Shown piece by piece: positions 1-5,590 of a stretch of 8,533 nucleotides of DNA (positions within the stretch are counted from its first letter, which is position 1; the number at the start of each line of letters is the position of its first letter). The stretch is from an uncultured Actinomycetes bacterium (GTDB lineage: Bacteria > Actinomycetota > Actinomycetes > S36-B12): NCBI GenBank assembly GCA_905181745.1, contig CAJIYV010000006.1, positions 1-8,533 of the forward strand. The letters are read 5' to 3'. A program made the translations under genes and the position numbers. The notes beneath the pieces were generated by a model that was given only the letters and a program-made list of their open reading frames with translations, did not search any database and was not told the origin of the DNA.

Positions 1-684
1 TCCGGCCGCATGGGCAAGGTCCCACCCTGCGTAGGCACCAACGTCATGGGCGGCAGCAGTGATGGCCTCGATCTCCATGAATTCACCCGAGTAGTAGTTG
101 ACGGCGCCAAATAAGATCGTGGAGATTTCTTCACCGCGCTCGCGCAAGACAGTGATGACGTCTTCGGTGCGCAGACTGTCTTCACCCTCACGTGGTTTTA
201 GTCGAATAACATCTTCGTCGGGGTCCCCGCCACGAAATGCAACGTGCGAGCGAATCGCGTAGGAATCTGAAGAGAACGCATAATCTTCCATAACAATTTT
301 TCGACGTTGATCGCGTGGTTGATAAAAACTGGCAAGCAACATGTGCAAGTTGATTGTCAAACTGTTCATCATGACGATCTCGTGCGGCTTAGCCCCGACG
401 ATTGCGGCGGAGGTTTCTGCTAGGAGCGACGGAAATGCCATCCAGGGGTGTGCCCCATGTGAATGTCCGCGGACGGCAAGTGTTGCCCACGAATCGAGCT
501 CCTGATCGAGCGCGGCTCGGGTTGATTTTGGTTGCAACCCCAATGAGTTGCCAGCCAAGTAGGCGATGGGAATGCCTAATGAATCTGTCGGTAGCAAGTA
601 TTTATCTCGGGCAAGTGGTAGATCAAGATTGAGATCCCGGTTGAGGGCGTATTCCTCACTGGCGAATTCTGCTAGCGCGTCCAT
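1..684 (-). CDS. kynU: Kynureninase, N-terminal 228 residues (3' end cut by the window edge)
   Basis: Kynureninase is a cytosolic PLP enzyme that cleaves kynurenine to anthranilate and alanine (or 3-hydroxykynurenine to 3-hydroxyanthranilate) in tryptophan degradation. The minus-strand frame is open from an ATG at 684 to position 1. Visible family features are YLAGNSLGLQP (residues 42-52), MNSLTINLHMLLASFYQP (106-123), the AFSSDSYA segment (136-143), VNYYSGEFMEIEAIT (195-209), and DLAHAAG (222-228), which carries the Asp expected to hold the PLP ring nitrogen. The Schiff-base Lys should lie about 25 residues beyond the cut. The family is about 410-420 residues long, so roughly 55% is present. 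The start sits at the family's usual N-terminus; ribosome-site matches (GAGAG, AGGGA) are only moderate. The gene is divergent from the CPBP gene. Whether other kynurenine-pathway genes follow cannot be seen. The family call is very secure. Confidence 0.93.
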   Translation of the reverse strand, partial: MDALAEFASEEYALNRDLNLDLPLARDKYLLPTDSLGIPIAYLAGNSLGLQPKSTRAALDQELDSWATLAVRGHSHGAHPWMAFPSLLAETSAAIVGAKPHEIVMMNSLTINLHMLLASFYQPRDQRRKIVMEDYAFSSDSYAIRSHVAFRGGDPDEDVIRLKPREGEDSLRTEDVITVLRERGEEISTILFGAVNYYSGEFMEIEAITAAAHDVGAYAGWDLAHAAG

Positions 685-754
685 GTCCCTAGTCTCTCGT
701 AGGTTCTAGGTCCGGCGCCATCGGACGTAGACTCACGCCTGTGATGACAGTTTC

Positions 755-1528
755 TTGGTTGCAGGTATTGCTGTGGATTTAGTTTTCCCTGGAGCCATCT
801 ACCCGGTTCAAGTCGAAGGCTTGCCCTGGTGGCCCCTGTTGCTGGTTGGCGTAGCCCTGATCGTGCTCAATATTGTGAACAACCGGATTGCCCCGCAGAC
901 GCATTACTTGCTGTGGGCTTTTGTTGGATCGGTGGTTTTGCTCGCAATTGGGCTCCTTGACGGGAATGACTTCACCGATATGGGCCTGGGTTTTTCTTAT
1001 GTGCTCCCTGGCTTGGCGTGGGCGGGGGCTTCGATCGTGGCAGTCACCTTGATTTACCTGATTGGGTCCGCGTTTAAAAAGACGCGAGAAGCTTTTGCCG
1101 ACGAGCGAATTGGGACTTTGTCGGGAGGGAGGGTGCTTTTTCAATCACTGGTCGAAGTGCCGCTCGGTACGGTCTTGTTAGAGGAGATCGCTTTTCGGGC
1201 AGTTTTATTCTCGATGCTCGCCCGGCGCTTTGACCTGACGACCTCAATTGTAATTTCAGCAATTGCGTTTGGGTTGTGGCATATTTTGCCCAGCATCGGC
1301 ACCCATGAGGAGAATCCAGCCTTGGGGAGTGTGGTGGGTTCGGGTCGTCGCGGAAGTATCCTTGCGGTGGTTGCGACTGTGGTCACCACCACCTTTGCTG
1401 GTGTTCTGTTTACGCTCATGAGGATTTTTTCGGGAAGTGTCATCGCCCCGATGGGCTTTCACTGGGCCACAAACGGGTTGGGTTACGCTTTTTCATGGGT
1501 TCTCTTGCATTTTCGAAGGCGCAGCTAG
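755..1528 (+). CDS. CPBP (Abi/Rce1-like) intramembrane metalloprotease
   Basis: This is a polytopic membrane protein of about 257 residues in the CPBP family, whose members are membrane-embedded glutamate/histidine metalloproteases related to eukaryotic Rce1 and to bacteriocin-immunity proteins. All three signature motifs are present: EEIAFR at 143-148, FGLWH at 172-176 and HWATN at 236-240. Hydrophobic segments are visible near 25-42, 51-68, 82-105, 132-155, 162-180, 200-222 and 228-252. The end is positively charged (HFRRRS). The substrate cannot be predicted; bacterial members act in protein processing, immunity to self-made peptides or unknown roles. The start is uncertain. The in-frame TTG at 755 has no visible Shine-Dalgarno, and no ATG or GTG lies between it and the in-frame stop at 728-730. 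An out-of-frame ATG at 744 opens a hydrophobic 12-codon reading frame, so a frameshift at the very N-terminus is possible. Confidence 0.85.
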   Translation: MVAGIAVDLVFPGAIYPVQVEGLPWWPLLLVGVALIVLNIVNNRIAPQTHYLLWAFVGSVVLLAIGLLDGNDFTDMGLGFSYVLPGLAWAGASIVAVTLIYLIGSAFKKTREAFADERIGTLSGGRVLFQSLVEVPLGTVLLEEIAFRAVLFSMLARRFDLTTSIVISAIAFGLWHILPSIGTHEENPALGSVVGSGRRGSILAVVATVVTTTFAGVLFTLMRIFSGSVIAPMGFHWATNGLGYAFSWVLLHFRRRS

Positions 1529-1577
1529 GGTGAGCCTGCAAAGTTTCCGCGAAATATTGGCCCAATGTGTGGGGGTG

Positions 1578-1608
1578 AATGACAAGCGTGTCATTTGATG
1601 AATACGAT
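1578..1608 (+). promoter_or_regulatory. Putative promoter with overlapping palindrome for the DUF3263 gene
   Basis: A -35-like ATGACA (1579-1584) and a -10-like TACGAT (1603-1608) are separated by 18 bp. The -35 lies inside a perfect inverted repeat, AATGACA-AGCG-TGTCATT (1578-1595), a plausible operator. A start near 1615 would give a leader of about 48 nt before the ATG at 1663. Assignment is by pattern only. Confidence 0.45.
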
Positions 1609-1662
1609 AGGGACCCCGAAGAAAAGATCCTCGAGGGTTTTGGGTCGTTGGAGGAAAAGGTA

Positions 1663-1956
1663 ATGTACGAGTCCACAAGCGTTCGCTCGAATCCAGAGAC
1701 TTCTGGCGCTGGGCTTTCCGAGCGCGATCGGGCGGTTCTTGGCTTTGAGCGCCAATGGTGGAAGTACTCCGGTGCCAAGGAAGCCGCTATCCGTGAGCTT
1801 TTTGACATGAGTGCAACGCGCTACTACCAGTTGATCAATTCGTTGATCGACACCCCAGAAGCTATGGAATTTGACCCCATGATGGTGAAGAGGCTGCGCC
1901 GGATGCGCTCAAGTCGGCAGGCCTCCCGCAGCGCAAATCGGTCAAATATCCGCTAA
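1663..1956 (+). CDS. DUF3263 domain protein (start revised to 1663; longest frame begins at 1579)
   Basis: A small basic actinobacterial protein of 97 residues with the DUF3263 core: LSERDR (18-23), FERQWWKYSGAKE (28-40), SATRYYQ (50-56), and DPMMVKRLRR (71-80) followed by an Arg/Ser-rich tail. The function is not established. The compact helical, basic nature and the ARELFxMSxTRYYQ-like helix suggest nucleic-acid binding, but this is inference. The start at 1663 is preferred for three reasons. A strong Shine-Dalgarno, GGAGG (1650-1654), lies 8 nt upstream. A promoter-like element (1578-1608) overlaps the first codons of the longer frame. Homologues usually have only 10-20 residues before the core. 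The alternative ATG at 1579 would give 125 residues with an acidic N-terminal extension. In mycobacteria a DUF3263 gene lies near groEL2, so this neighbourhood is partly conserved. Confidence 0.85.
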   Translation: MYESTSVRSNPETSGAGLSERDRAVLGFERQWWKYSGAKEAAIRELFDMSATRYYQLINSLIDTPEAMEFDPMMVKRLRRMRSSRQASRSANRSNIR

Positions 1957-2016
1957 TTCCCCGTGAGTCACTGATTTGTGAATTCGGGCGTAACACGCGC
2001 ACGTTGCTTGAGCATT

Positions 2017-2044
2017 TTGTTTATCAGTGAATCCGTTTTACCCT
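2017..2044 (+). promoter_or_regulatory. Weak candidate promoter for the solute-binding protein gene
   Basis: TTGTTT (2017-2022) and TACCCT (2039-2044) are spaced by 16 bp, which would place transcription start near 2051, about 40 nt before the GTG start. Neither hexamer is strong. The 134-bp gap after the DUF3263 gene shows no convincing terminator, so read-through is also possible. Confidence 0.25.
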
Positions 2045-2090
2045 ATGGGTGCAGGCCGTTTAATTATCGTGTGGACAGGAGAGAATCTTC

Positions 2091-3383
2091 GTGCAGCAGC
2101 AACCCCGTTGGTTGACTAAGGGACTTTCCTCAGTCACGCTTGTGGCCGCACTCATTGCTGCGCCGATGCTAGCTACCCCTGCGCAGGCAACACCACGGGC
2201 GATTGTGGTGTGGGTGAGCGCCGAGTATCAAGTGGCAGCTCAGGCTCTGTTCGCAAAGGGTTACAAAAAGCGTGCAATTGATGTCCAAACCCACGACATG
2301 TCAACCATTACGGCTGACCTTCAAAACGCTGATCCAGCCAACGCGCCCGACATCGTCTTGATTGATGGAGGCCGGGTGGGGGAACTGGCCGCCAACGCGC
2401 TCATTGCCCCCATTGAAATTTCGTTGGAAACCACACGGAATCAATCTAAGATCGCAATTAGTACTTTCCGAGTGGCTGATTCCCTCTTTGGAATGCCGAT
2501 GCAGCGCCAGAACTTGGCGCTTGTCACGAATGCCGATTTGATTCCCAATGCACCCAAAACCTTCGAGAAGCTTTCCACTTTGGCCCTGAAGACTGTTGCT
2601 GAGGGTAAAGCAGATATTGCCTTCGCAGTCCCTCAGGGGATTGAGGGCGATGCCTATTCAACCTACCCGCTCTTTGCCGGACTGGGTGGATTCGCCTTTG
2701 GGACCACGGATTATGGCAGTTACAACCCAAAAAAGATCGGGATTAATAACAAGAGGTTCGTGAAGAATCAAGGTCAAATCAATCGGTGGAATAAGAGCGG
2801 ATTGATTAATTCAAGTGTGACTGCCGAACAAGCACGCAACGCATTCACGAGCGGCCGTGCCCCTTTTTGGCTTGCAGGACCTGAAGAAATTGCAACCCTG
2901 AGGACAATGAATTTCCGGTATCGCATCACTCAAGTGCCAGCGATTGTCAAAGGCATTTATGCGGCGCCGATGATGAAGTCCATTGGGTTCGCAGTCACGA
3001 GTTTTGCTCAGGTGCATAAAGTGTTACCTGCATCGCGGGACATCGTTACCAACAAGATCACCACCACCAAAGCCCAAAAGACCTTTTATGAAAATTCGCC
3101 TTATGTCGGGTTGCCCGCCAATTCTCGTGCGGCAGCAGCATCTGCGGACCGAGTGCTCCTTGCATTTGGCTCGGCGGCTCTGGGAGCGTCGGCGTACCCC
3201 AATATTCCCGAGTGGGGTCAGGTTTCCCTGGCGCTTTCCGGGGCGTGGCGCGACAGTACGCGTGGCGGGGACGCCATCCGATCCCGCAAGTCATTCGCCG
3301 CGGCCCGAGCCCAGGCAGTGGCCGCGCTGACACCGCCCCCGGTTGAAACGCCGGCCCCGGTTGAAACGCCGATAATTCCCTAG
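2091..3383 (+). CDS. Secreted MalE-like extracellular solute-binding protein without a lipobox
   Basis: The 430-residue product resembles family 1 (maltose-binding type) ABC solute-binding proteins. It starts at GTG 2091 with AGGAGAGA (2077-2084) as ribosome site. A Sec signal (charged N-end, hydrophobic core 11-28) ends in AQA (31-33), a signal peptidase I site. There is no lipobox, and no cysteine anywhere in the protein. Family-like segments are WVSAEYQ (41-47), NAPDIVLIDGGRVGELAANALIAPIE (84-109), SLFGMPMQRQNLALVTNADLIP (131-152), the YPLFAGLGGFAFG segment (192-204), GRAPFWLAGPEE (255-266) and YENSPYVGLPANSRA (333-347). The C-terminus carries a PVETPA repeat (417-427). No permease or ATPase gene adjoins it, so the transporter partner is unknown. 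A typical Gram-positive binding protein is lipid-anchored; this one should be released or held by another partner. Sugar binding is likely from the family but unproven. Confidence 0.8.
   Translation: MQQQPRWLTKGLSSVTLVAALIAAPMLATPAQATPRAIVVWVSAEYQVAAQALFAKGYKKRAIDVQTHDMSTITADLQNADPANAPDIVLIDGGRVGELAANALIAPIEISLETTRNQSKIAISTFRVADSLFGMPMQRQNLALVTNADLIPNAPKTFEKLSTLALKTVAEGKADIAFAVPQGIEGDAYSTYPLFAGLGGFAFGTTDYGSYNPKKIGINNKRFVKNQGQINRWNKSGLINSSVTAEQARNAFTSGRAPFWLAGPEEIATLRTMNFRYRITQVPAIVKGIYAAPMMKSIGFAVTSFAQVHKVLPASRDIVTNKITTTKAQKTFYENSPYVGLPANSRAAAASADRVLLAFGSAALGASAYPNIPEWGQVSLALSGAWRDSTRGGDAIRSRKSFAAARAQAVAALTPPPVETPAPVETPIIP
3337..3371 (+). repeat. In-frame 18-bp tandem duplication encoding the PVETPA tail
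   Basis: CCCCGGTTGAAACGCCG occurs at 3337-3353 and again at 3355-3371, a period of 18 bp or six codons. It encodes the proline-rich end of the solute-binding protein. The near-perfect DNA identity suggests a recent duplication. Confidence 0.8.
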
Positions 3384-3430
3384 TGGTCCAGATCGCCTTT
3401 CAACTAGCTTGTCAGCAGTTCGGGGCAATG

Positions 3431-3479
3431 CCGACCCCAGCCACGCGAACAGCCGACCAAAACCCGGCCACGCGAACAG
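3431..3479. repeat. Imperfect tandem repeat upstream of the groEL operators
   Basis: GCCACGCGAACAG occurs at 3440-3452 and 3467-3479, each preceded by CCGACC (3431-3436 and 3453-3458). The two copies are adjacent and differ by 5 bp of spacing inside the unit (22 versus 27 bp). The repeat lies between the solute-binding protein gene and the first CIRCE element. Its function is unknown; it may be a duplicated protein-binding site or a simple slippage product. Confidence 0.7.
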
Positions 3480-3526
3480 ACTTAGTTGGCATTTTGAGCG
3501 GATCTGGGCCCGGATGCCCCCATGGA

Positions 3527-3553
3527 TTTGCACTCTCACCCCGAGAGTGCTAA
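3527..3553. promoter_or_regulatory. CIRCE operator 1 (HrcA site) of groEL
   Basis: TTTGCACTC (3527-3535), a 9-bp spacer, and GAGTGCTAA (3545-3553) match the CIRCE consensus TTAGCACTC-N9-GAGTGCTAA with one left-arm difference. CIRCE is bound by the heat-shock repressor HrcA. The element overlaps the likely -35 and -10 hexamers, so binding should block RNA polymerase. No hrcA gene lies in the window. Confidence 0.9.
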
Positions 3554-3556
3554 CTT
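3528..3556 (+). promoter_or_regulatory. Candidate groEL promoter embedded in CIRCE 1
   Basis: TTGCAC (3528-3533) and TAACTT (3551-3556) are separated by 17 bp and lie almost exactly within the first CIRCE element. The transcription start would fall near 3563, inside CIRCE 2, about 70 nt before the ATG. The -10 match is only partial, so this rests mainly on spacing and operator position. Confidence 0.45.
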
Positions 3557-3561
3557 TTGAG

Positions 3562-3588
3562 TTAGCACTCTCCCCATGAGAGTGACAA
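3562..3588. promoter_or_regulatory. CIRCE operator 2 (HrcA site) of groEL
   Basis: TTAGCACTC (3562-3570), a 9-bp spacer, and GAGTGACAA (3580-3588) form a second CIRCE element, with a perfect left arm and two changes in the right arm. It begins 8 bp after CIRCE 1, centre to centre 35 bp. It would overlap the predicted transcription start and the early leader. Confidence 0.87.
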
Positions 3589-3631
3589 CTCAGAGAACCT
3601 ACTCACGGCAGTTTCCGAAAGGGATACCCTC

Positions 3632-5275
3632 ATGGCAAAAATGATTTCATTCGACGAGGAAGCCCGTCGGGCACTTGAGCGCGGAATGAACGTGCTCGCT
3701 GACGCAGTCAAAGTGACCCTTGGCCCCAAAGGACGCAACGTTGTTTTGGAGAAGAAGTGGGGAGCCCCCACGATCACCAATGACGGTGTGTCCATTGCTA
3801 AAGAAATTGATCTTGAAGATCCATACGAAAAAATCGGCGCAGAGCTGGTCAAGGAAGTTGCTAAAAAGACAGACGATGTCGCTGGCGACGGAACTACCAC
3901 TGCGACGGTCCTCGCGCAGGCGCTCGTCCGTGAAGGCCTACGCAACGTAGCCGCTGGCGCAAACCCCATGGGTTTGAAAAAGGGCATTGAGCGCGCAGTA
4001 GGAATCGTGTGCGATGAACTGCTCTTGATGGCGAAGGACGTGGAGACCAAGGAGCAGATTGCATCAACAGCAGCGATCTCGGCTGGTGGCGACATGGAAG
4101 TTGGTGACCTTATTGCTGAGGCAATGGATAAGGTCGGCAAAGAAGGCGTAATTACTGTTGAGGAAAGCCAAACATTCGGTCTCGAACTAGAACTGACCGA
4201 GGGTATGCGCTTTGACAAGGGTTACATCTCCCCTTACTTCGTCACTGACACCGAGCGCATGGAAACAGTGCTCGATGATCCCTACATTCTGATTGCAAAC
4301 TCCAAGATCTCCGCAGTGAAAGATGTACTGCCAATTCTTGAAAAAGTAATGCAAAGCGGCAAGCCACTCATGATTATCGCTGAAGATGTTGAAGGCGAAG
4401 CGCTGGCAACTCTCGTTGTGAACAAGATCCGTGGCACTTTTAAGAGCGTCTCGGTTAAGGCTCCAGGCTTTGGCGATCGCCGTAAAGCAATGCTTCAGGA
4501 CATCGCAATCCTCACAGGTGGCCAAGTTATCAGTGAAGAAGTTGGCCTCAAGCTCGACACCACCACTTTGGATCTTCTTGGCACCGCCCGCAAGGTCGTT
4601 GTGACAAAGGATGAAACCACAGTCATTGAGGGTGGCGGGGATGCTGACCAGATTCAGGGTCGCGTAAACCAAATTCGTGCTGAAATCGAAAAGAGTGACA
4701 GCGACTACGACCGAGAGAAGTTGCAAGAGCGTTTGGCGAAACTAGCCGGCGGCGTTGCAGTTATCAAGGTTGGCGCAGCCACCGAAGTTGAGCTCAAAGA
4801 GCGCAAGCACCGCATCGAGGACGCAGTCCGGAACGCGAAGGCTGCTGTCGAAGAGGGCATTGTGCCTGGAGGTGGAGTTGCGCTTATTCAGGCAATGAAG
4901 CTCGCGGGCAGCAAGATCGACGCACTGGGCCTCACCGATGAGCAAGCAGTCGGTGCAAACATTGTTCGCGTTGCTGTCAGCGCTCCGCTCAAGCAGATCG
5001 CTGAGAACGCTGGACTTGAAGGTGGAGTTGTCGTGGAGAAAGTCCGCGATCTACCTGCAGGCCAGGGCCTCGACGCTGCAACCGGTGAGTATGTCGACAT
5101 GATCGCGGCTGGAATCATTGATCCTGCCAAGGTCACTCGCTCAGCACTTCAGAACGCTGCCTCAATTGCAGCCCTGTTCCTCACGACCGAGGTTGTTATT
5201 GCTGACAAGCCAGAAAAGTCTGCACCGGCTATGCCAGGTGGAGATATGGGCGGCATGGGCGGCATGGACTTCTAA
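3632..5275 (+). CDS. groEL: Chaperonin GroEL (60 kDa; groEL2-type, no adjacent groES)
   Basis: A full-length 547-residue chaperonin that forms the double-ring ATP-driven folding chamber in the cytoplasm, working with GroES encoded elsewhere. It has the N-terminal MAKMISFDEEARRAL, the nucleotide-binding TLGPKGRN (29-36), GDGTTTATVL (85-94) with the catalytic-site Asp, the GGGVALIQ segment near 400, and a Gly-Gly-Met tail ending MGGMGGMDF. This tail distinguishes the housekeeping GroEL class from actinobacterial groES-linked GroEL1 proteins, which often have His-rich tails. The ATG at 3632 has AAAGGGA (3618-3624) 7 nt upstream. Two CIRCE elements in front indicate HrcA-controlled heat-shock expression, and a strong terminator follows at 5322-5363, so the gene is monocistronic. 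Long antisense open frames on the minus strand here are coding shadows. Confidence 0.98.
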   Translation: MAKMISFDEEARRALERGMNVLADAVKVTLGPKGRNVVLEKKWGAPTITNDGVSIAKEIDLEDPYEKIGAELVKEVAKKTDDVAGDGTTTATVLAQALVREGLRNVAAGANPMGLKKGIERAVGIVCDELLLMAKDVETKEQIASTAAISAGGDMEVGDLIAEAMDKVGKEGVITVEESQTFGLELELTEGMRFDKGYISPYFVTDTERMETVLDDPYILIANSKISAVKDVLPILEKVMQSGKPLMIIAEDVEGEALATLVVNKIRGTFKSVSVKAPGFGDRRKAMLQDIAILTGGQVISEEVGLKLDTTTLDLLGTARKVVVTKDETTVIEGGGDADQIQGRVNQIRAEIEKSDSDYDREKLQERLAKLAGGVAVIKVGAATEVELKERKHRIEDAVRNAKAAVEEGIVPGGGVALIQAMKLAGSKIDALGLTDEQAVGANIVRVAVSAPLKQIAENAGLEGGVVVEKVRDLPAGQGLDAATGEYVDMIAAGIIDPAKVTRSALQNAASIAALFLTTEVVIADKPEKSAPAMPGGDMGGMGGMDF

Positions 5276-5321
5276 ATAAGCCCCAGTAAACATGGACTGT
5301 GATAAGTCCACCGAAAACCCG

Positions 5322-5363
5322 GTAGGGGAGCAGCTCGGAATCCGAGCTTCTCCCCTACTTTTT
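5322..5363 (+). terminator. Strong intrinsic terminator of groEL
   Basis: A long hairpin is formed by GTAGGGGAG (5322-5330) with CTCCCCTAC (5350-5358), continued inward by GCTCGG (5333-5338) with CCGAGC (5342-5347), leaving one C-T mismatch and an AAT loop. Five T residues follow (5359-5363). This is a classic Rho-independent terminator 46 bp after the groEL stop. Confidence 0.93.
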
Positions 5364-5385
5364 GCCTAAATCGTGCGCTGGCCCA

Positions 5386-5457
5386 CGTCCATTAGCTCAG
5401 TTGGTGGGAATTGATAACGAATCGTTGAATGCGGGTGGACGATTCATCCGTTACCCG
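5386..5457 (+). pseudogene. Degenerate tRNA-like relic
   Basis: TTAGCTCAGTTGGT (5392-5405) is an exact D-arm core of bacterial elongator tRNAs. About 28 nt later GGGTG-GACGATT-CATCC (5433-5449) makes a five-pair stem with a seven-base loop resembling a T-arm (CGATT matches the end of TTCGATT). The distance between the two arms is close to that in a real tRNA. TTGATAA (5411-5417) resembles an isoleucine GAU anticodon loop, but no stem flanks it. The predicted acceptor strands CGTCCAT and GTTACCC do not pair, so it is not a working tRNA. Alternative explanations are chance similarity or a recombination scar with a tRNA 5' portion. Confidence 0.4.
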
Positions 5458-5503
5458 CATCACCCAGAAACCTGTTGAGGCTCCAGTCGCAGCCGCCCAC
5501 CAA
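5401..5503 (+). repeat. Nested and competing inverted repeats in the groEL-aminotransferase gap
   Basis: Three pairings are visible. ATGCGGGT (5429-5436) pairs perfectly with ACCCGCAT (5453-5460). TAACGAATCGT (5415-5425) pairs with ACGATT (5439-5444) plus CGTTA (5449-5453), leaving four bases bulged. TTGGTGGG (5401-5408) pairs with CCCACCAA (5496-5503) around both. The first two share bases and cannot fully coexist. They overlap the tRNA-like relic and lie upstream of the probable aminotransferase promoter. No known riboswitch signature was recognised. Confidence 0.5.
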
Positions 5504-5536
5504 TGCCGATTCACTGCAGGTTGCCAACTGCGGAAA

Positions 5537-5564
5537 TATACTCCAAACTAAGGACTCAGTTAGT
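5537..5564 (+). promoter_or_regulatory. Candidate -10 element and small dyad for the class V aminotransferase gene
   Basis: TATACT (5537-5542) matches the -10 consensus at five of six positions, but no good -35 lies at the right distance (CTGCAG at 5514-5519). Transcription would begin near 5549, about 42 nt before the start codon. ACTAA (5547-5551) and TTAGT (5560-5564) form a short dyad at the predicted start, a possible operator. Confidence 0.45.
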
Positions 5565-5590
5565 GATCAAAGTTCTCAGAAGGGGACATC

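Larger units (their letters stand above)
5364..5590. other. Intergenic region between the groEL terminator and the class V aminotransferase gene
   Basis: No supported coding frame was found. The 227 bp hold the tRNA-like relic (5386-5457), the inverted repeats (5401-5503), a short imperfect dyad GCAGGTT/AACTGC (5516-5531), the candidate promoter near 5537-5542 and the ribosome site AAGGGGA (5580-5586). The stretch 5461-5510 shows nothing further that I recognise. Confidence 0.6.

Noticed and set aside
402..632. Plus-strand open frame of 76 codons
   Set aside because: It lies entirely opposite the kynureninase coding frame, which has clear family motifs.
3490..3520. GC-rich near-palindrome around GATCTGGGCCCGGATG as a terminator for the solute-binding protein gene
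   Set aside because: It has no T tract and the arms are short with a mismatch; it is not convincing as an intrinsic terminator.
3562..4726. Long open frames on the minus strand opposite groEL (3562-4218 and 4187-4726)
   Set aside because: They are antisense shadows of a highly conserved gene; their products show no family features and have low-complexity Ser/Thr-rich composition.
5425..5460. Possible T-box leader (GGGTGGAC resembles part of the GGGTGGNACCGCG T-box)
   Set aside because: The match lacks the conserved CCGCG end and there is no Stem I with a specifier loop. The likely promoter lies downstream and the next gene is not of a type T-boxes usually control.
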